From contig NZ_HE610959.1 in the NCBI RefSeq assembly GCF_000285515.1, forward strand, positions 618,699 to 682,698: a stretch of 64,000 nucleotides of DNA, written 5' to 3'. This DNA comes from Paenibacillus senegalensis JC66 (GTDB lineage: Bacteria > Bacillota > Bacilli > Paenibacillales > NBRC-103111). The notes below the pieces were generated by a model. It ran no database searches, was not told where the DNA came from, and saw only the letters and a list, made by a program, of their open reading frames with translations. Made by a program: the position numbers and the translations under genes. This document shows, piece by piece, positions 43,691 to 52,583 of this stretch. The stretch's first letter is position 1; every line of letters starts with the position of its first letter.

Positions 43691-43797
43691 GCTAGCATGA
43701 TTTAAATAATTGCAGGGGTGCAGAAAGTGAACCTGAAATGACTCAGATTCAACTGTTGAGGATATGTCTCTCTGAACTAGCATGATCAAGAGGCGTC

Positions 43798-43900
43798 CCG
43801 CGCTAACGCTCGCTATAGCTCTTATTTAGCGGAAAAGACCGTTTTTGACCCCTGATTTTATTCAAATAGGGACCACTGCGAGCGTTACAATTCAAACAAG
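43798..43900 (+). repeat. AACGCTCGC / GCGAGCGTT-bounded element, copy B
   Basis: Starts GCGCTAACGCTCGC, contains CTCTTATTTAGCGGAAAAG and ends AATAGGGACCACTGCGAGCG, with perfectly inverted AACGCTCGC / GCGAGCGTT ends. Related to copy A at 42327-42477. Confidence 0.78.
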
Positions 43901-44060
43901 CAGCCAAACGAGCTGTGAACGACCTGTAAACAGCAGCAACAACTACAAACAGCCTTCTTCTGCCCCCTGACCAACCTTTGCGTAATCTGCCTTAAGTACA
44001 CAATTTATATAATTAAGTGCATTTTTATTTTTTTGCGGATTGGTAGAATGAGAATAGAAA

Positions 44061-44074
44061 TGTAAGCGCTTTAA
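44061..44074 (+). promoter_or_regulatory. Possible catabolite-response element
   Basis: TGTAAGCGCTTTAA matches the CcpA consensus TGWNANCGNTNWCA at all but one fixed position. It lies 255 bases before the large secreted protein, just after a weak promoter-like TTGCGG / TAGAAA pair. Confidence 0.45.
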
Positions 44075-44328
44075 AAACCTATTGGATCCGTTTCCCTGGG
44101 AGCTTCCACTGGTCGCTTCCTTTGAGATTATTCCTGTAGGGTTCGTCTATTGGATAGTTTCTATTTCTTTTGAATAATAGTCGGAACTTGATTAATTTCT
44201 ATTATTCATCCAATCTATTATTCATCCAATAGTCATTATTTTAATTAATGCGCTTATACGTTTTATACTTGAAAACCAATGTGGATAGCAGAGAGAACCG
44301 ACTAGTAAACAAAAAGGAGATGAGAACT

Positions 44329-47300
44329 TTGAAAACCGCTTCGTTGCGCTTGCCAAAACTGCTTTTGCTCGTCTTATGCTTGGGAATACTTAGCCCTTAT
44401 CTCGTGCCTCAAACAAGCTCAGCTGCAGTCAATTATGAGGAAGTCCCGCTTCTGAATGCAGGTTTTGAAGACCCTCTTGATCAGGGAGAAATTCCCGGGT
44501 GGAACTTTACAAGCCCCTTATCGCGCAATGCTTTTACGATTTCTGATTCTGTATATAAAGAGGGCTTTACCAGCTTAAAGCTGCTCGATTTATCGGCCAG
44601 TAGTTACGGACTTGAGAGTGATTATATTCCGGTTTCCCCCAATGATATTTATACGGTCAGCGTTGAGACCTATTTGGAGCCCTTTACCGAGGAAGATCTG
44701 CAGGTGATGGCGGCTAACGGAGTCTCGGCTCCACTGCAGGAGGTGAACCGGCCGGGACTGTATGTCAGATTTTATGATGAAAATCATGTCAGAATTGACC
44801 AGCGCAGCACTGATTTCACTTCCCCTCTTGAGGAATGGGGAACGATGTCCATCGAGCATTATCAGGCACCGGCAAATGCTCGCTATGCCACCATTTTGTT
44901 CTGGGGCTTTACATCCAACGTGGCCAAGGCATACTTCGATGAAGTACAGCTGTGGGTAGCTGTGCCTGAGACATCCGATAATATGCTGCACAACGGAGGA
45001 TTCGAGCTGCCGCTAACCTCGGATGGTGCTATTCCCGGCTGGACAGTCATCGGAAACCCGGCCTATTTGGAGATTACCGATGAAATTCCCGCCTTTGAAG
45101 GACAGTATAGTTTAAAAGTTAATGACCCAAGCAGCGAACATCCGGCTGCACTTGAATCTTCCTTTATTCCAATTACCCCGGGTGAGATTTACGAAGCAAA
45201 CGCCATGGTTCTGGCCCCAGAAGGGCGGATCGGCCTCTATTTGAGATACTATGACCAGAATGGCGTAAGGATCGGCAACTACTCCGTATTTACTACGGAT
45301 GAACATAAAGATGACTGGGCTCCGCTGTCCCTTTCTTACGAAGCACCTGCCGATGCTGTACACGCTACAGTCCTTGTCTATTCCACTATAGCGGGAACTG
45401 CCTTTGGTTATGTAGACGATATTCATCTAGTCCAATTCCAGCCCTCTAACTTCGGGGTCTTTACGAACTTAGGGACTCAAATTACCCGGGCTGTTTCACC
45501 AAGCGCAAGCTTTGCAAGAGACAGCTCCGGGACTCTCTATATGCACGTTGCGGTCAATGGAGAGCCTGCCAAGCTAGCAGTTATCAATATGGAAACCGGG
45601 GAAGTGGAGCGAATGCTGGATTTGCCTGGAGCTTCTACTGCATGGGCGATGGAAACCGGTCATGACGGGAAAGTCTATATCGGCGGATCCCGCAATGGAC
45701 AGCTGTATCGTTATACCCCCGGAGATTCTTACGTTGAATCCGTGGGCCGCCCCCAAGGTGTGACTCATATATGGGATATCAAAAAAGGACCTGACGGCAA
45801 GCTATTTATAGGAGCTTACCCCGAAGGCAACGTCATTGAATTTGATACGAGTACGGATAGCTTTACGGATCACGGTCCTATGGTGCAAGGAGAGCTATAC
45901 GCCAGAAGTCTGGATTACGACGCAGAGGAAAATGTATTGTACGTAGGAGTGGGAACGACGACGCATTTGATCCGTTATGATCTGAACACCGGAACAAAGA
46001 CAGATATACTGCCTGCCAGCTACGAAGACAGTTCTTATCCGATGAGCGTGAATGTTGTTGGGGATTACTTGGCTGTTTATCTGGAGAAATCGACCGTCCT
46101 GTTTATTATGAATAAACATACAGGCGAGGTTGTATATGAGGAGTCCCAGGCCAGACAAAGGGTCGCTGCATCGCCGGAAGAAGATAAGATCTATTATTTG
46201 GCTGACAATCATCTCAAAGTTTTCGACCTTGCCACCCACGCATCAGATGCTCTTGTCAATTTGCAAACAAACGCCTACCCGCGTGATATTACTTTGATTG
46301 ACCTGGACGATCCGGCATTTCCCGGTCTATCCCTTGTTATGTGGCTTGGTGGCAGCATAGCAAAATACAATTTGCAGGACGGTCATTATGAAGCTTCCCT
46401 TATTGCGGTACCTGGTCAGCCTAATGAAATCCGTACCCTTGCCAAAGGCCCGGACGGTAATATTTATAGCGGGGGCTATCTCGGCGGGGCTTCCGCCTAT
46501 AACCCGATAACCGCCAGCATTCATGGCTTCTCCGGTATCAGCCAGCCGGAAGCGATCACTTCAGCGGGAGATAAGCTCTACTTCGGTGTTTACCCTGGAG
46601 CCAGAGTAGTGGAATTCGATACTGCTTTACCTTGGGGCAGCGGCAATCCGAGAACGGTATTGGATTTGTCGGCTTATGACCAGGACCGCCCGTTCGGAAT
46701 GCTGGGTGTAGAGGAAGAAAACAAGCTATTCATCGGTACGGTGGCTGCCTACGGCAAGCATGAAGGAGCTTTGGCCATTTATGACCTTGGCTCTGGTCAA
46801 TTAGATCATATGGAGAAAAATATCGTCCACAACCAGAGTGTCGTATCTCTCGCCTATCTGGATGGCAAAGTTTTTGGCGGCACCTCGATTTGGGGAGGGC
46901 TAGGTGAATCTCCAACCGAACAGGAAGGCAAGCTGTTCGTCTGGGATGTGGCAACCAAAACCAAAATAACCGAACTGACACCGGTATCTGGCAAACGGGC
47001 CGTCACCGGTTTGATTGTCGGACCAGACAATAATATTTGGGGTATAGCGGAAGGTGTATTGTTTATTCTCGATCCTAAGACATATTCGGTACTCTACAGC
47101 TCGCAACTTTTCTCTGTCCATTATGGGGATACAATATGGGGTGATGCCAACATGGACGTTGGTACGGACGGGAATGTGTACGGTACATCAATGGGCCGTT
47201 TTTTCAAAATTGACGCCGGCACCAAGCAGTACACCCTGCTCACCAATACGATTAATGATGCCCGGTACTTGGCCCAGGATGAATTTGGCCACTTCTATTT

Positions 47301-47901
47301 CCGCAGCAGCGTCAGTGATCTGTGGAAATATACTCACGAAGATTTGGTCCTGCAGCTGTCAGATGTCATTCTATCAGCCGAACATACGACCCTTCAAGCT
47401 GGCCAGCGCGCCCAATTAACATTAGATATCCGGCTGGACAATGGCAAAAGCTTAACAGCTTACAAGGATCTGCAAATTGAGCTGCGGAGCACAAATGCTT
47501 CCGTCCTTTCAGTCGAGGATGGTGCGGCAATTGCACTATCACCCGGGCAAGCAGACTTGCTAGCCGAGGTCAGCCTGCACGATGTGACGGTGCAATCACT
47601 GCCATTGGCCTTCACAGTAGAAGCGGCGGAGAATGTTGATGCCAACGGCCTGCAGCACTTGCTGGATCATTACTACAATATGGGGGAGCTGCAAACTCCG
47701 CTCTACCGGCAATTAAGCAACCGTCTGACACAAGCCGCCCGCCATGAAAAGAACGGACGCCTTACTCAGGCTTTGGATCATCTGGATAAATTCTTTATTC
47801 AAATGCATAACCAGGGCATGCAATCCTTTATAACTCCTGCAGCCAAGCAAGCCATTGAGCAGAAAGCGACACTTCTGCGAGAGCAGTGGACTGACAGATA
47901 A
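44329..47901 (+). CDS. Large secreted beta-propeller protein with FIMAH domain
   Basis: 1190 residues from TTG at 44329, 9 bases after AAGGAG (44314-44319); an ATG at 44320 is too close. Signal peptide (LPKLLLLVLCLGILSPYLV...TSSA). Two carbohydrate-binding-like jelly rolls follow, starting LLNAGFEDPLDQGEIPGW and MLHNGGFELPLTSDGAIPGW. Residues about 370-1000 form propeller blades (GHDGKVYIGGSRNGQLYRYT, GPDGKLFIGAYPEGNVIEFD, GPDGNIYSGGYLGG). An Ig-like stretch and a C-terminal FIMAH domain (QALDHLDKFFIQMHNQG) end it. Likely an extracellular polysaccharide-binding protein or lyase-like enzyme; activity is not assignable. Confidence 0.85.
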   Translation: MKTASLRLPKLLLLVLCLGILSPYLVPQTSSAAVNYEEVPLLNAGFEDPLDQGEIPGWNFTSPLSRNAFTISDSVYKEGFTSLKLLDLSASSYGLESDYIPVSPNDIYTVSVETYLEPFTEEDLQVMAANGVSAPLQEVNRPGLYVRFYDENHVRIDQRSTDFTSPLEEWGTMSIEHYQAPANARYATILFWGFTSNVAKAYFDEVQLWVAVPETSDNMLHNGGFELPLTSDGAIPGWTVIGNPAYLEITDEIPAFEGQYSLKVNDPSSEHPAALESSFIPITPGEIYEANAMVLAPEGRIGLYLRYYDQNGVRIGNYSVFTTDEHKDDWAPLSLSYEAPADAVHATVLVYSTIAGTAFGYVDDIHLVQFQPSNFGVFTNLGTQITRAVSPSASFARDSSGTLYMHVAVNGEPAKLAVINMETGEVERMLDLPGASTAWAMETGHDGKVYIGGSRNGQLYRYTPGDSYVESVGRPQGVTHIWDIKKGPDGKLFIGAYPEGNVIEFDTSTDSFTDHGPMVQGELYARSLDYDAEENVLYVGVGTTTHLIRYDLNTGTKTDILPASYEDSSYPMSVNVVGDYLAVYLEKSTVLFIMNKHTGEVVYEESQARQRVAASPEEDKIYYLADNHLKVFDLATHASDALVNLQTNAYPRDITLIDLDDPAFPGLSLVMWLGGSIAKYNLQDGHYEASLIAVPGQPNEIRTLAKGPDGNIYSGGYLGGASAYNPITASIHGFSGISQPEAITSAGDKLYFGVYPGARVVEFDTALPWGSGNPRTVLDLSAYDQDRPFGMLGVEEENKLFIGTVAAYGKHEGALAIYDLGSGQLDHMEKNIVHNQSVVSLAYLDGKVFGGTSIWGGLGESPTEQEGKLFVWDVATKTKITELTPVSGKRAVTGLIVGPDNNIWGIAEGVLFILDPKTYSVLYSSQLFSVHYGDTIWGDANMDVGTDGNVYGTSMGRFFKIDAGTKQYTLLTNTINDARYLAQDEFGHFYFRSSVSDLWKYTHEDLVLQLSDVILSAEHTTLQAGQRAQLTLDIRLDNGKSLTAYKDLQIELRSTNASVLSVEDGAAIALSPGQADLLAEVSLHDVTVQSLPLAFTVEAAENVDANGLQHLLDHYYNMGELQTPLYRQLSNRLTQAARHEKNGRLTQALDHLDKFFIQMHNQGMQSFITPAAKQAIEQKATLLREQWTDR

Positions 47902-47928
47902 ATTTCATTTTGTTAATTGATCACTTGG

Positions 47929-47975
47929 AAAAGACCAAATTCTGCGCTGCAGCGTGGCGGGAATTTGGTCTTTTT
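47929..47975 (+). terminator. Intrinsic terminator of large secreted protein gene
   Basis: AAAAGACCAAATT pairs with AATTTGGTCTTTTT around a GC-rich loop that has its own CTGCGCTGCAGCG fold. Confidence 0.88.
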
Positions 47976-48130
47976 GTCATACAACGATAACAAGCCGCCT
48001 AGATTTCATCCTCTTTTTTTCTCGTTTCTATATTGAAATGGATTTCCGGCGAGAAGTAAAATTAAATTGAATTTTTATTCTTTAGAATGTATTATTATTC
48101 AATATCCACTCGAAGGGAGCCTGGGAACCC

Positions 48131-48553
48131 ATGCAATATATGCAATATAGAGAAATGACTATTGAGGATTACGAGCAGATGATAGAACTTTGGCAGAAGA
48201 TTCCGGGGCTCGTGTTGAGTCAAGCTGATTCCAGAGAAGGAGTAGCTGAATTCCTGGTTAGAAACCCTGGATTAAGCTTCGTATGCGAGTCTAGCGAAAA
48301 AATCGCCGGTACGATGATGTGCGGACATGATGGAAGAAGAGGATTTATGTACCATGTCGCAGTTGATCCGATGTATCGGCATCAGCAAATCGGCAAGCAG
48401 CTGGTGCGCTTGGGGTTAGCAGGCTTGCGCGAAGCGGGCATTGAGAAATGCCACATTTTCGTGCTTGCAGATAATGAAACCGGAAACCGCTTCTGGTCCT
48501 CCCAGGGCTGGCAGAAACGAAATGATTTTTTTACTTATTCCAAAAATACATAG
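48131..48553 (+). CDS. GNAT-family N-acetyltransferase
   Basis: 140 residues. The acetyl-CoA motif reads VAVDPMYRHQQIGKQLVRLGL (R/QxxGxG/A pattern, here RHQQIGK), followed by EKCHIFVLADNETGNRFWSSQGW, the typical C-terminal strand and aromatic. Start: AAGGGAG lies 13 bases before the first ATG and slightly further from a second ATG three codons on; either may be used. Substrate unknown. Confidence 0.85.
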   Translation: MQYMQYREMTIEDYEQMIELWQKIPGLVLSQADSREGVAEFLVRNPGLSFVCESSEKIAGTMMCGHDGRRGFMYHVAVDPMYRHQQIGKQLVRLGLAGLREAGIEKCHIFVLADNETGNRFWSSQGWQKRNDFFTYSKNT

Positions 48554-48626
48554 CCTTTTCCGGCATTCATAAAACGTGGGAATTAAGCCGATTGGCGGTT
48601 TGGCGATCCTGCTGATCCAGTAAAAT

Positions 48627-49193
48627 CTAGCCTGCCCAGATTCTCTTTATACTTGGTGAGAAATCGGTAAGCGTACTCCGATCTGCTATAGAAAATGTTA
48701 GTTCAAACACATCCGGATTGCTCATATCTGACCATTCCTTAAACCCAATTCTGGAATCGAAGTGCTTCAAGAGAAGCGAGAGCAAATTCCCATGCGAGAC
48801 GAGGATAATGCTTTGGCTCTGGCTGGCCAGAGCTTCCTGGACAACGCGAACAGCCCGGTTCATAGCTGTGCGGCTGGATTCTCCGCCTTCGTAGCATATA
48901 TCCAAATCATCATAAGTCGCGCGCAGCTTGTCCAGCCAATCGGCCAAATCTTTCTCTGCCAACACACGCTCCTTCAGCCTCTCCTCCAGGCTAATCGTTA
49001 GGCCAAGCCGGTTGGCTGTCGGCTTTATGCTTGAATGAGCCCGCTCATAGGGACTGGCTATAATTGCATCCACCTGTTTATCTGTGAAAAATTCCGCCAG
49101 CTCCTCAGCCTGCCGGGTACCGATAGAGGTTAATCGGGCTGCGGGGGCCTGCCCTTCTGCTTTACAGTGCCGTACCAAATAGATTGTTTTCAT
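48627..49193 (-). CDS. Histidine phosphatase family protein
   Basis: 188 residues. The catalytic LVRHCKAEG (RHG/RHC motif, His8) lies at the start, and the second histidine is in ILVSHGNLLS near residue 133. ASPYERAHSS provides a conserved Arg, and EGGES is the acid-containing loop. The family covers phosphoglycerate mutase-like and general phosphomonoesterases. The short size and the RHC variant fit small bacterial phosphatases such as PhoE-type proteins. Substrate unknown; monocistronic. Confidence 0.88.
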   Translation of the reverse strand: MKTIYLVRHCKAEGQAPAARLTSIGTRQAEELAEFFTDKQVDAIIASPYERAHSSIKPTANRLGLTISLEERLKERVLAEKDLADWLDKLRATYDDLDICYEGGESSRTAMNRAVRVVQEALASQSQSIILVSHGNLLSLLLKHFDSRIGFKEWSDMSNPDVFELTFSIADRSTLTDFSPSIKRIWAG

Positions 49194-49451
49194 TACGATC
49201 TTTCCCTTCCTTTTGTGCTGACTAATTTTGACTAAGGCTCTAAGTAAGCTATAACTAAGGTTCTAAGCAAGCCCTGACTTTTTACCAACAATTCTTTTAT
49301 TAAGATTGCAGGAAATGAAGGCCCGCAGCAGAATATCTTAGAGTTCAGCAGTTAGCATACTTCAAAGTTAGAGATCAGTCGATAGCTAGGGTAAGAGTCG
49401 GCAGCTAGCATACTACTAAGTTAATCCGAATGGATAAAAGGAGGCAAAGGA

Positions 49452-49889
49452 ATGGGGGTAACGTTTCGCCATGTGACCAGAGCTTTGATTCTGGATCAGG
49501 AGAAGCTGTTAATTGCGCGGATGAAAGGGGCCCACTCTTTTTTGCCGGGAGGAGAAATTGAGCGCGGTGAAGGTGCGCAATCCGCTCTCAAAAGAGAGCT
49601 CCAAGAAGAGCTCGGCGTTGGTTCCTGCGAGATTGTGCGTTTTATGGGTGTCGTCGAATTCGGAATCAAGGAAAAAAATTACTGTGAAATCAACCATTTA
49701 TTCGAGGTCAAGTGCTCTGAACTGACATCCGGCAGAAATCCTGAAGCTTTGGAATCTCATTTAGAATTTTTTTGGCTGGAACCTACGCTGGATAATCTCC
49801 GAAAGTATGATGTGCTGCCTTATCTCGTACAAGAAATGATACCGGAGGTGCTGCAAAAGCAGCAGCCGATGTGGGTTAGCAATATGTAA
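49452..49889 (+). CDS. NUDIX hydrolase
   Basis: 145 residues. The Nudix box GGEIERGEGAQSALKRELQE continues as ELGV and fits Gx5Ex7REUxEExGU. AAAGGAGGCAAAGGA precedes the ATG. It would hydrolyse a nucleoside diphosphate linked to another moiety; substrate unknown. It reads towards the Rrf2 gene, whose own promoter follows. Confidence 0.9.
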   Translation: MGVTFRHVTRALILDQEKLLIARMKGAHSFLPGGEIERGEGAQSALKRELQEELGVGSCEIVRFMGVVEFGIKEKNYCEINHLFEVKCSELTSGRNPEALESHLEFFWLEPTLDNLRKYDVLPYLVQEMIPEVLQKQQPMWVSNM

Positions 49890-49927
49890 AAAAACGGACT
49901 TCCAGCGGCATAGTCAGACAGGCAGAA

Positions 49928-49956
49928 TTGACACAACGAATTGTTGTAACTATAAT
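49928..49956 (+). promoter_or_regulatory. Consensus SigA promoter of Rrf2 gene
   Basis: TTGACA (49928-49933), 17-base spacer, TATAAT (49951-49956), a perfect consensus. The spacer contains the palindrome ACAACGAATTGTTGT. Transcription should start near 49963, only about 16 bases before the TTG start codon. Confidence 0.9.
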
Positions 49957-49965
49957 GGATACAAC
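49943..49965 (+). promoter_or_regulatory. Putative Rrf2-family operator, site 1
   Basis: 23-bp sequence GTTGTAACTATA / ATGGATACAAC covering the -10 box. It matches, in the opposite orientation, the site at 50440-50462 at about 19 of 23 positions. A repressor here would block the promoter directly. Confidence 0.65.
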
Positions 49966-49978
49966 GGTGGTGATATAC

Positions 49979-50398
49979 TTGAAGCAGATCAGTACACGCT
50001 TTTCTATTGCCGTGCATACGTTGTCCCTGATCGCAGTTAGTCCGCAGGAATGCACAGGGGACTTTATAGCAGGCAGCGTCAATACTAACCCCGTGGTCAT
50101 CCGCAGAATTATGAGCATGCTCAAAAAAGCCGGTTTAGTGGATGTTCGGCCGGGGGTCGGCGGAGCGAGGCTGCTCAAGGAGCCTGGCGAAATTTCACTT
50201 CTTGACATTTACCGCGCGGTTAATGTTACGGAAGAGAATCAATTATTCCGGATGCATGATAATCCCAATATTAATTGTCCTGTCGGAAGGAATATCGAGA
50301 AGGCTCTGCAATGCCAGTTGCAAGCGGCTCAATCTGCCATGGAGAACAGGCTTGAGCAGACAACGCTTCAGCAGCTAATTCAGCAATTTGAGAAGTAG
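49979..50398 (+). CDS. Rrf2-family transcriptional regulator (YwnA-like)
   Basis: 139 residues from TTG at 49979 (GGTGGTGA upstream), consistent with the promoter position. KQISTRFSIAVHTLSLIA and NTNPVVIRRIMSMLKKAGLV form the winged helix-turn-helix, then DVRPGVGGARLLKEPGEISLLDIYRAV is the wing and dimerisation start. Two cysteines, in NINCPVG and LQCQLQ, could respond to oxidation or electrophiles as in YwnA/HypR-like members. No Fe-S triad. Likely autorepressed and controlling the oxidoreductase gene that follows. Confidence 0.88.
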   Translation: MKQISTRFSIAVHTLSLIAVSPQECTGDFIAGSVNTNPVVIRRIMSMLKKAGLVDVRPGVGGARLLKEPGEISLLDIYRAVNVTEENQLFRMHDNPNINCPVGRNIEKALQCQLQAAQSAMENRLEQTTLQQLIQQFEK

Positions 50399-50439
50399 CT
50401 GCTGCTTTGTGAACATACGTCGACCAGATTTCTGGGGTT

Positions 50440-50462
50440 GTTGTATCCACTTTAGTTGTAAC
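50440..50462 (-). promoter_or_regulatory. Putative Rrf2-family operator, site 2
   Basis: Reads GTTGTATCCACT / TTAGTTGTAAC on the + strand; its reverse complement matches site 1 at about 19 of 23 bases. The right part also belongs to a TTTAGTTGT...ACAACTAAA inverted repeat (50451-50484). It lies 150 bases before the oxidoreductase start. Confidence 0.65.
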
Positions 50463-50610
50463 CAAACAAGTCACAACTAAATAAGGAATAACCAAAAGAT
50501 TATACTGGATAATCGCTATATCACCACTATTGCTTTTTAGGGAAATGCTGCAATGCATCAGATAACTCGCTTGCCCACATACTAATTACAAAAATTAGGA
50601 GGAACATGCT

Positions 50611-51474
50611 ATGAAAATGTTGGTTACCGGAGCAACAGGTAAATTAGGCTCGAAAGTCGTAGACATTCTGCTAAACACTGTACCTGCCGATCAGTTGGCG
50701 GTTAGTGTCCGCAATCCGGAAAAAGCAGAAGGCTTAAAGCAGCGCGGCGTTGATGTTCGTCATGGAGACTTCGATCACCCGGAAACATTGAAAAAAGCGT
50801 TTGCCGGAATTGACCGCTTATTGATTATTTCTACCGATGGGGATAACGATACCCGGATCCGGCAGCACGGTCATGCTGTAGCAGCAGCAAAAGACGCAGG
50901 AGTACAGTTCATTGCTTATACAAGTCTTACTAAAGCGAAAGAAAGCCGCAACTTACTGGCACCAACGCACAAGGCTACTGAGGAAGCTATCCAACAAGCC
51001 GGCATCCCATACTCTTTTCTGCGAAACAACTGGTATTTGGAAAACGAGTCCTCCAGCATTCAAGGCGTACTCGCCGGCGCCCCGTGGGTAACATCCGCAG
51101 GCAGCGGCAAGGTAGGCTGGGCTTTGCAGCAAGATTATGCTGAAGCTGCAGCTCGCGTGTTGTCCGGCAGCGGGCACGATAATACAATCTATGAATTGTC
51201 CGGAAAGCTGTTGACTCAAGAAGAACTGGCTTCTGCCCTGGCCAGCGTAATCGGTAAGGAAGTACCTGTACAGCAGGTTGATGACGCCGCATACGCTGAG
51301 GTGATGAAGAATGCGGGAGTACCTGATTTTCTTATCCCTTTACTTGTAGGCATCCAGCAAGGCATTCGTGAAGGCACTCTGGAAGTAGAAAGCAGCGACT
51401 TTGAAAAATTGTTGGGCCGCCCGGCCACCCCGGTTGAGGAAGGTCTTCGTCAAATTGTTCAGCAGCTCGCTTAA
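50611..51474 (+). CDS. NmrA-type NAD(P)H-dependent oxidoreductase (QorB/YtfG-like)
   Basis: 287 residues. MLVTGATGKLGSKVV is the Rossmann NAD(P)-binding motif; SVRNPEKAEGLKQRGVDVRHGDF, FIAYTSLTKA, LAPTHKATEEAIQQAGIPYSF and LRNNWYLEN follow the NmrA-like quinone oxidoreductase / azoreductase pattern. The absence of a YxxxK pair at the usual spacing fits atypical short-chain dehydrogenases. AGGAGG precedes the ATG. Pairing with an Rrf2 regulator is typical of quinone/electrophile defence operons; that role is inferred. Confidence 0.88.
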   Translation: MKMLVTGATGKLGSKVVDILLNTVPADQLAVSVRNPEKAEGLKQRGVDVRHGDFDHPETLKKAFAGIDRLLIISTDGDNDTRIRQHGHAVAAAKDAGVQFIAYTSLTKAKESRNLLAPTHKATEEAIQQAGIPYSFLRNNWYLENESSSIQGVLAGAPWVTSAGSGKVGWALQQDYAEAAARVLSGSGHDNTIYELSGKLLTQEELASALASVIGKEVPVQQVDDAAYAEVMKNAGVPDFLIPLLVGIQQGIREGTLEVESSDFEKLLGRPATPVEEGLRQIVQQLA

Positions 51475-51856
51475 TTCATAACGAAGACAGCTGCCAAGCA
51501 GACGCTTACTTAAGTTTTAGGGCCAAGCGGCCGCTTACTGATGCTTTTGGGCCAAGCGCCGCTTGCGGGACGGGGGCTTCTTACCTGCGTGTGACGAGAC
51601 GAATTCGCAGTTCGGGGGGGGGTCCAAAAGGACGTACCGACGAAGCCCCCGGTACCAGGTTCAGCGTTAGAGACGGTGGGCAGCCGCATTTTCAGCATGT
51701 CTCCTGCCGTCCTCGCTTCCCAATCTGTCTTTTGTTCGCCACTTTTCAGGATGTTCCTGCTCCTCTCTTCCCCTCCGTGTCTATAGCGTTGTCAAGCCCT
51801 GTTATTGAGCATGCAATTTTGTAGATAATTTGCCAGATAAGCATAGGTTGGCTAGC
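51475..51856. other. Intergenic with G-rich tract
   Basis: 382 bases. Partial repeats GCCAAGCGGCCGCTTACTGATG and GGCCAAGCGCCGCTTGCGG occur near 51521-51570, and a run of nine or ten G near 51615-51623. Open frames on both strands through this GC-rich stretch lack ribosome sites. No gene is supported. Confidence 0.5.
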
Positions 51857-52369
51857 TTAAAAGCTCTTACTCCATTCCTCTACCCTGCGAAAGCTCTCTT
51901 CCTCAGAGATATCCTCAATTCTTGTCATAATCGACCAACGAATTCCGAACGGATCCAAAATACTGCAGTACCGGTCGCCTGAAACAAAGTTTGCAGCCGG
52001 CTCTCTGACAGCAGCTCCATGAGCGACCGCCAAAGCTAATGTGCGGTCAACATCCGGGACGTAAATGCTTAGGGAATAGCATGCATTACCTTCCCCTGGC
52101 GGGAGGATCAAATGATATGCAGGATTGGCGGCTCCCAGCTGCAGATACCCGTTGCCAAAATCGATATCGGCATGAACGATCATTTTGCTGCCTTCTTCCC
52201 CCATCTCGGTCACACTCTTCGCCTTTGCCCCAAATACGTTTTCGTAAAAGGCAATAGCTGCGACCGGGTTGCTGACAACAATAAATGGCGTTAAGGTACT
52301 ATATCTATTTGGTTTCCCCTCAGTTGTATATTTTCCGGTTACCCCTGATTGCTTTTGTTCATTGGCCAT
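51857..52369 (-). CDS. VOC (glyoxalase/PhnB-like) family protein
   Basis: 170 residues from ATG at 52369 (AGGGAGG upstream); the frame is open further but without a site. The PhnB-type single-domain layout is seen in YSTLTPFIVVSNPVAAIAFY, ENVFGAKAKSVTEMGEEGSK, IVHADIDFGNGYLQLGA and CSILDPFGIRWSIMTRIEDI. Metal-binding residues are not obvious at all usual sites. Probably a small dioxygenase/glyoxalase-fold protein of unknown substrate, monocistronic, divergent from an AraC-type regulator gene. Confidence 0.85.
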   Translation of the reverse strand: MANEQKQSGVTGKYTTEGKPNRYSTLTPFIVVSNPVAAIAFYENVFGAKAKSVTEMGEEGSKMIVHADIDFGNGYLQLGAANPAYHLILPPGEGNACYSLSIYVPDVDRTLALAVAHGAAVREPAANFVSGDRYCSILDPFGIRWSIMTRIEDISEEESFRRVEEWSKSF

Positions 52370-52583
52370 TACAGATTCCTCCCTGGTAAAATTAATAGTG
52401 AAATCAAGCATGATCCCGGCGGACAATGCAGCAGCGGCGTTATCCACTAATCCAGTGGTATCTTTGTATGAGCAGCATTGCTAAATCGGCTGGCGTCTGC
52501 TAGTCTCCAGTATAAGAGGATTACTGATCGGATGTATTGTAAAAAGGCGACAGCATAGCGATTGTCAGGAGGATGGTTGTAAC

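Larger units (their letters stand above)
42050..44328. other. 2.3-kb gene-free repeat region
   Basis: No open frame here has a ribosome site and recognisable content. It contains a 33-bp direct repeat pair, two copies of an AACGCTCGC-bounded element, a 37-bp tandem repeat, the third palindrome-array element, a pyrimidine tract, a TTTGTGG microsatellite and the promoter region of the large secreted protein. Each is listed separately. Confidence 0.7.

Noticed and set aside
43592-43789. 65-codon minus-strand open frame over the TTTGTGG tract
   Set aside because: Pro/Gln/Thr/Asn repeats translated from the microsatellite; not a gene.
51510-51824. Overlapping open frames through the G-rich tract
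   Set aside because: GC-rich stretch open on several frames; no ribosome site or family similarity.
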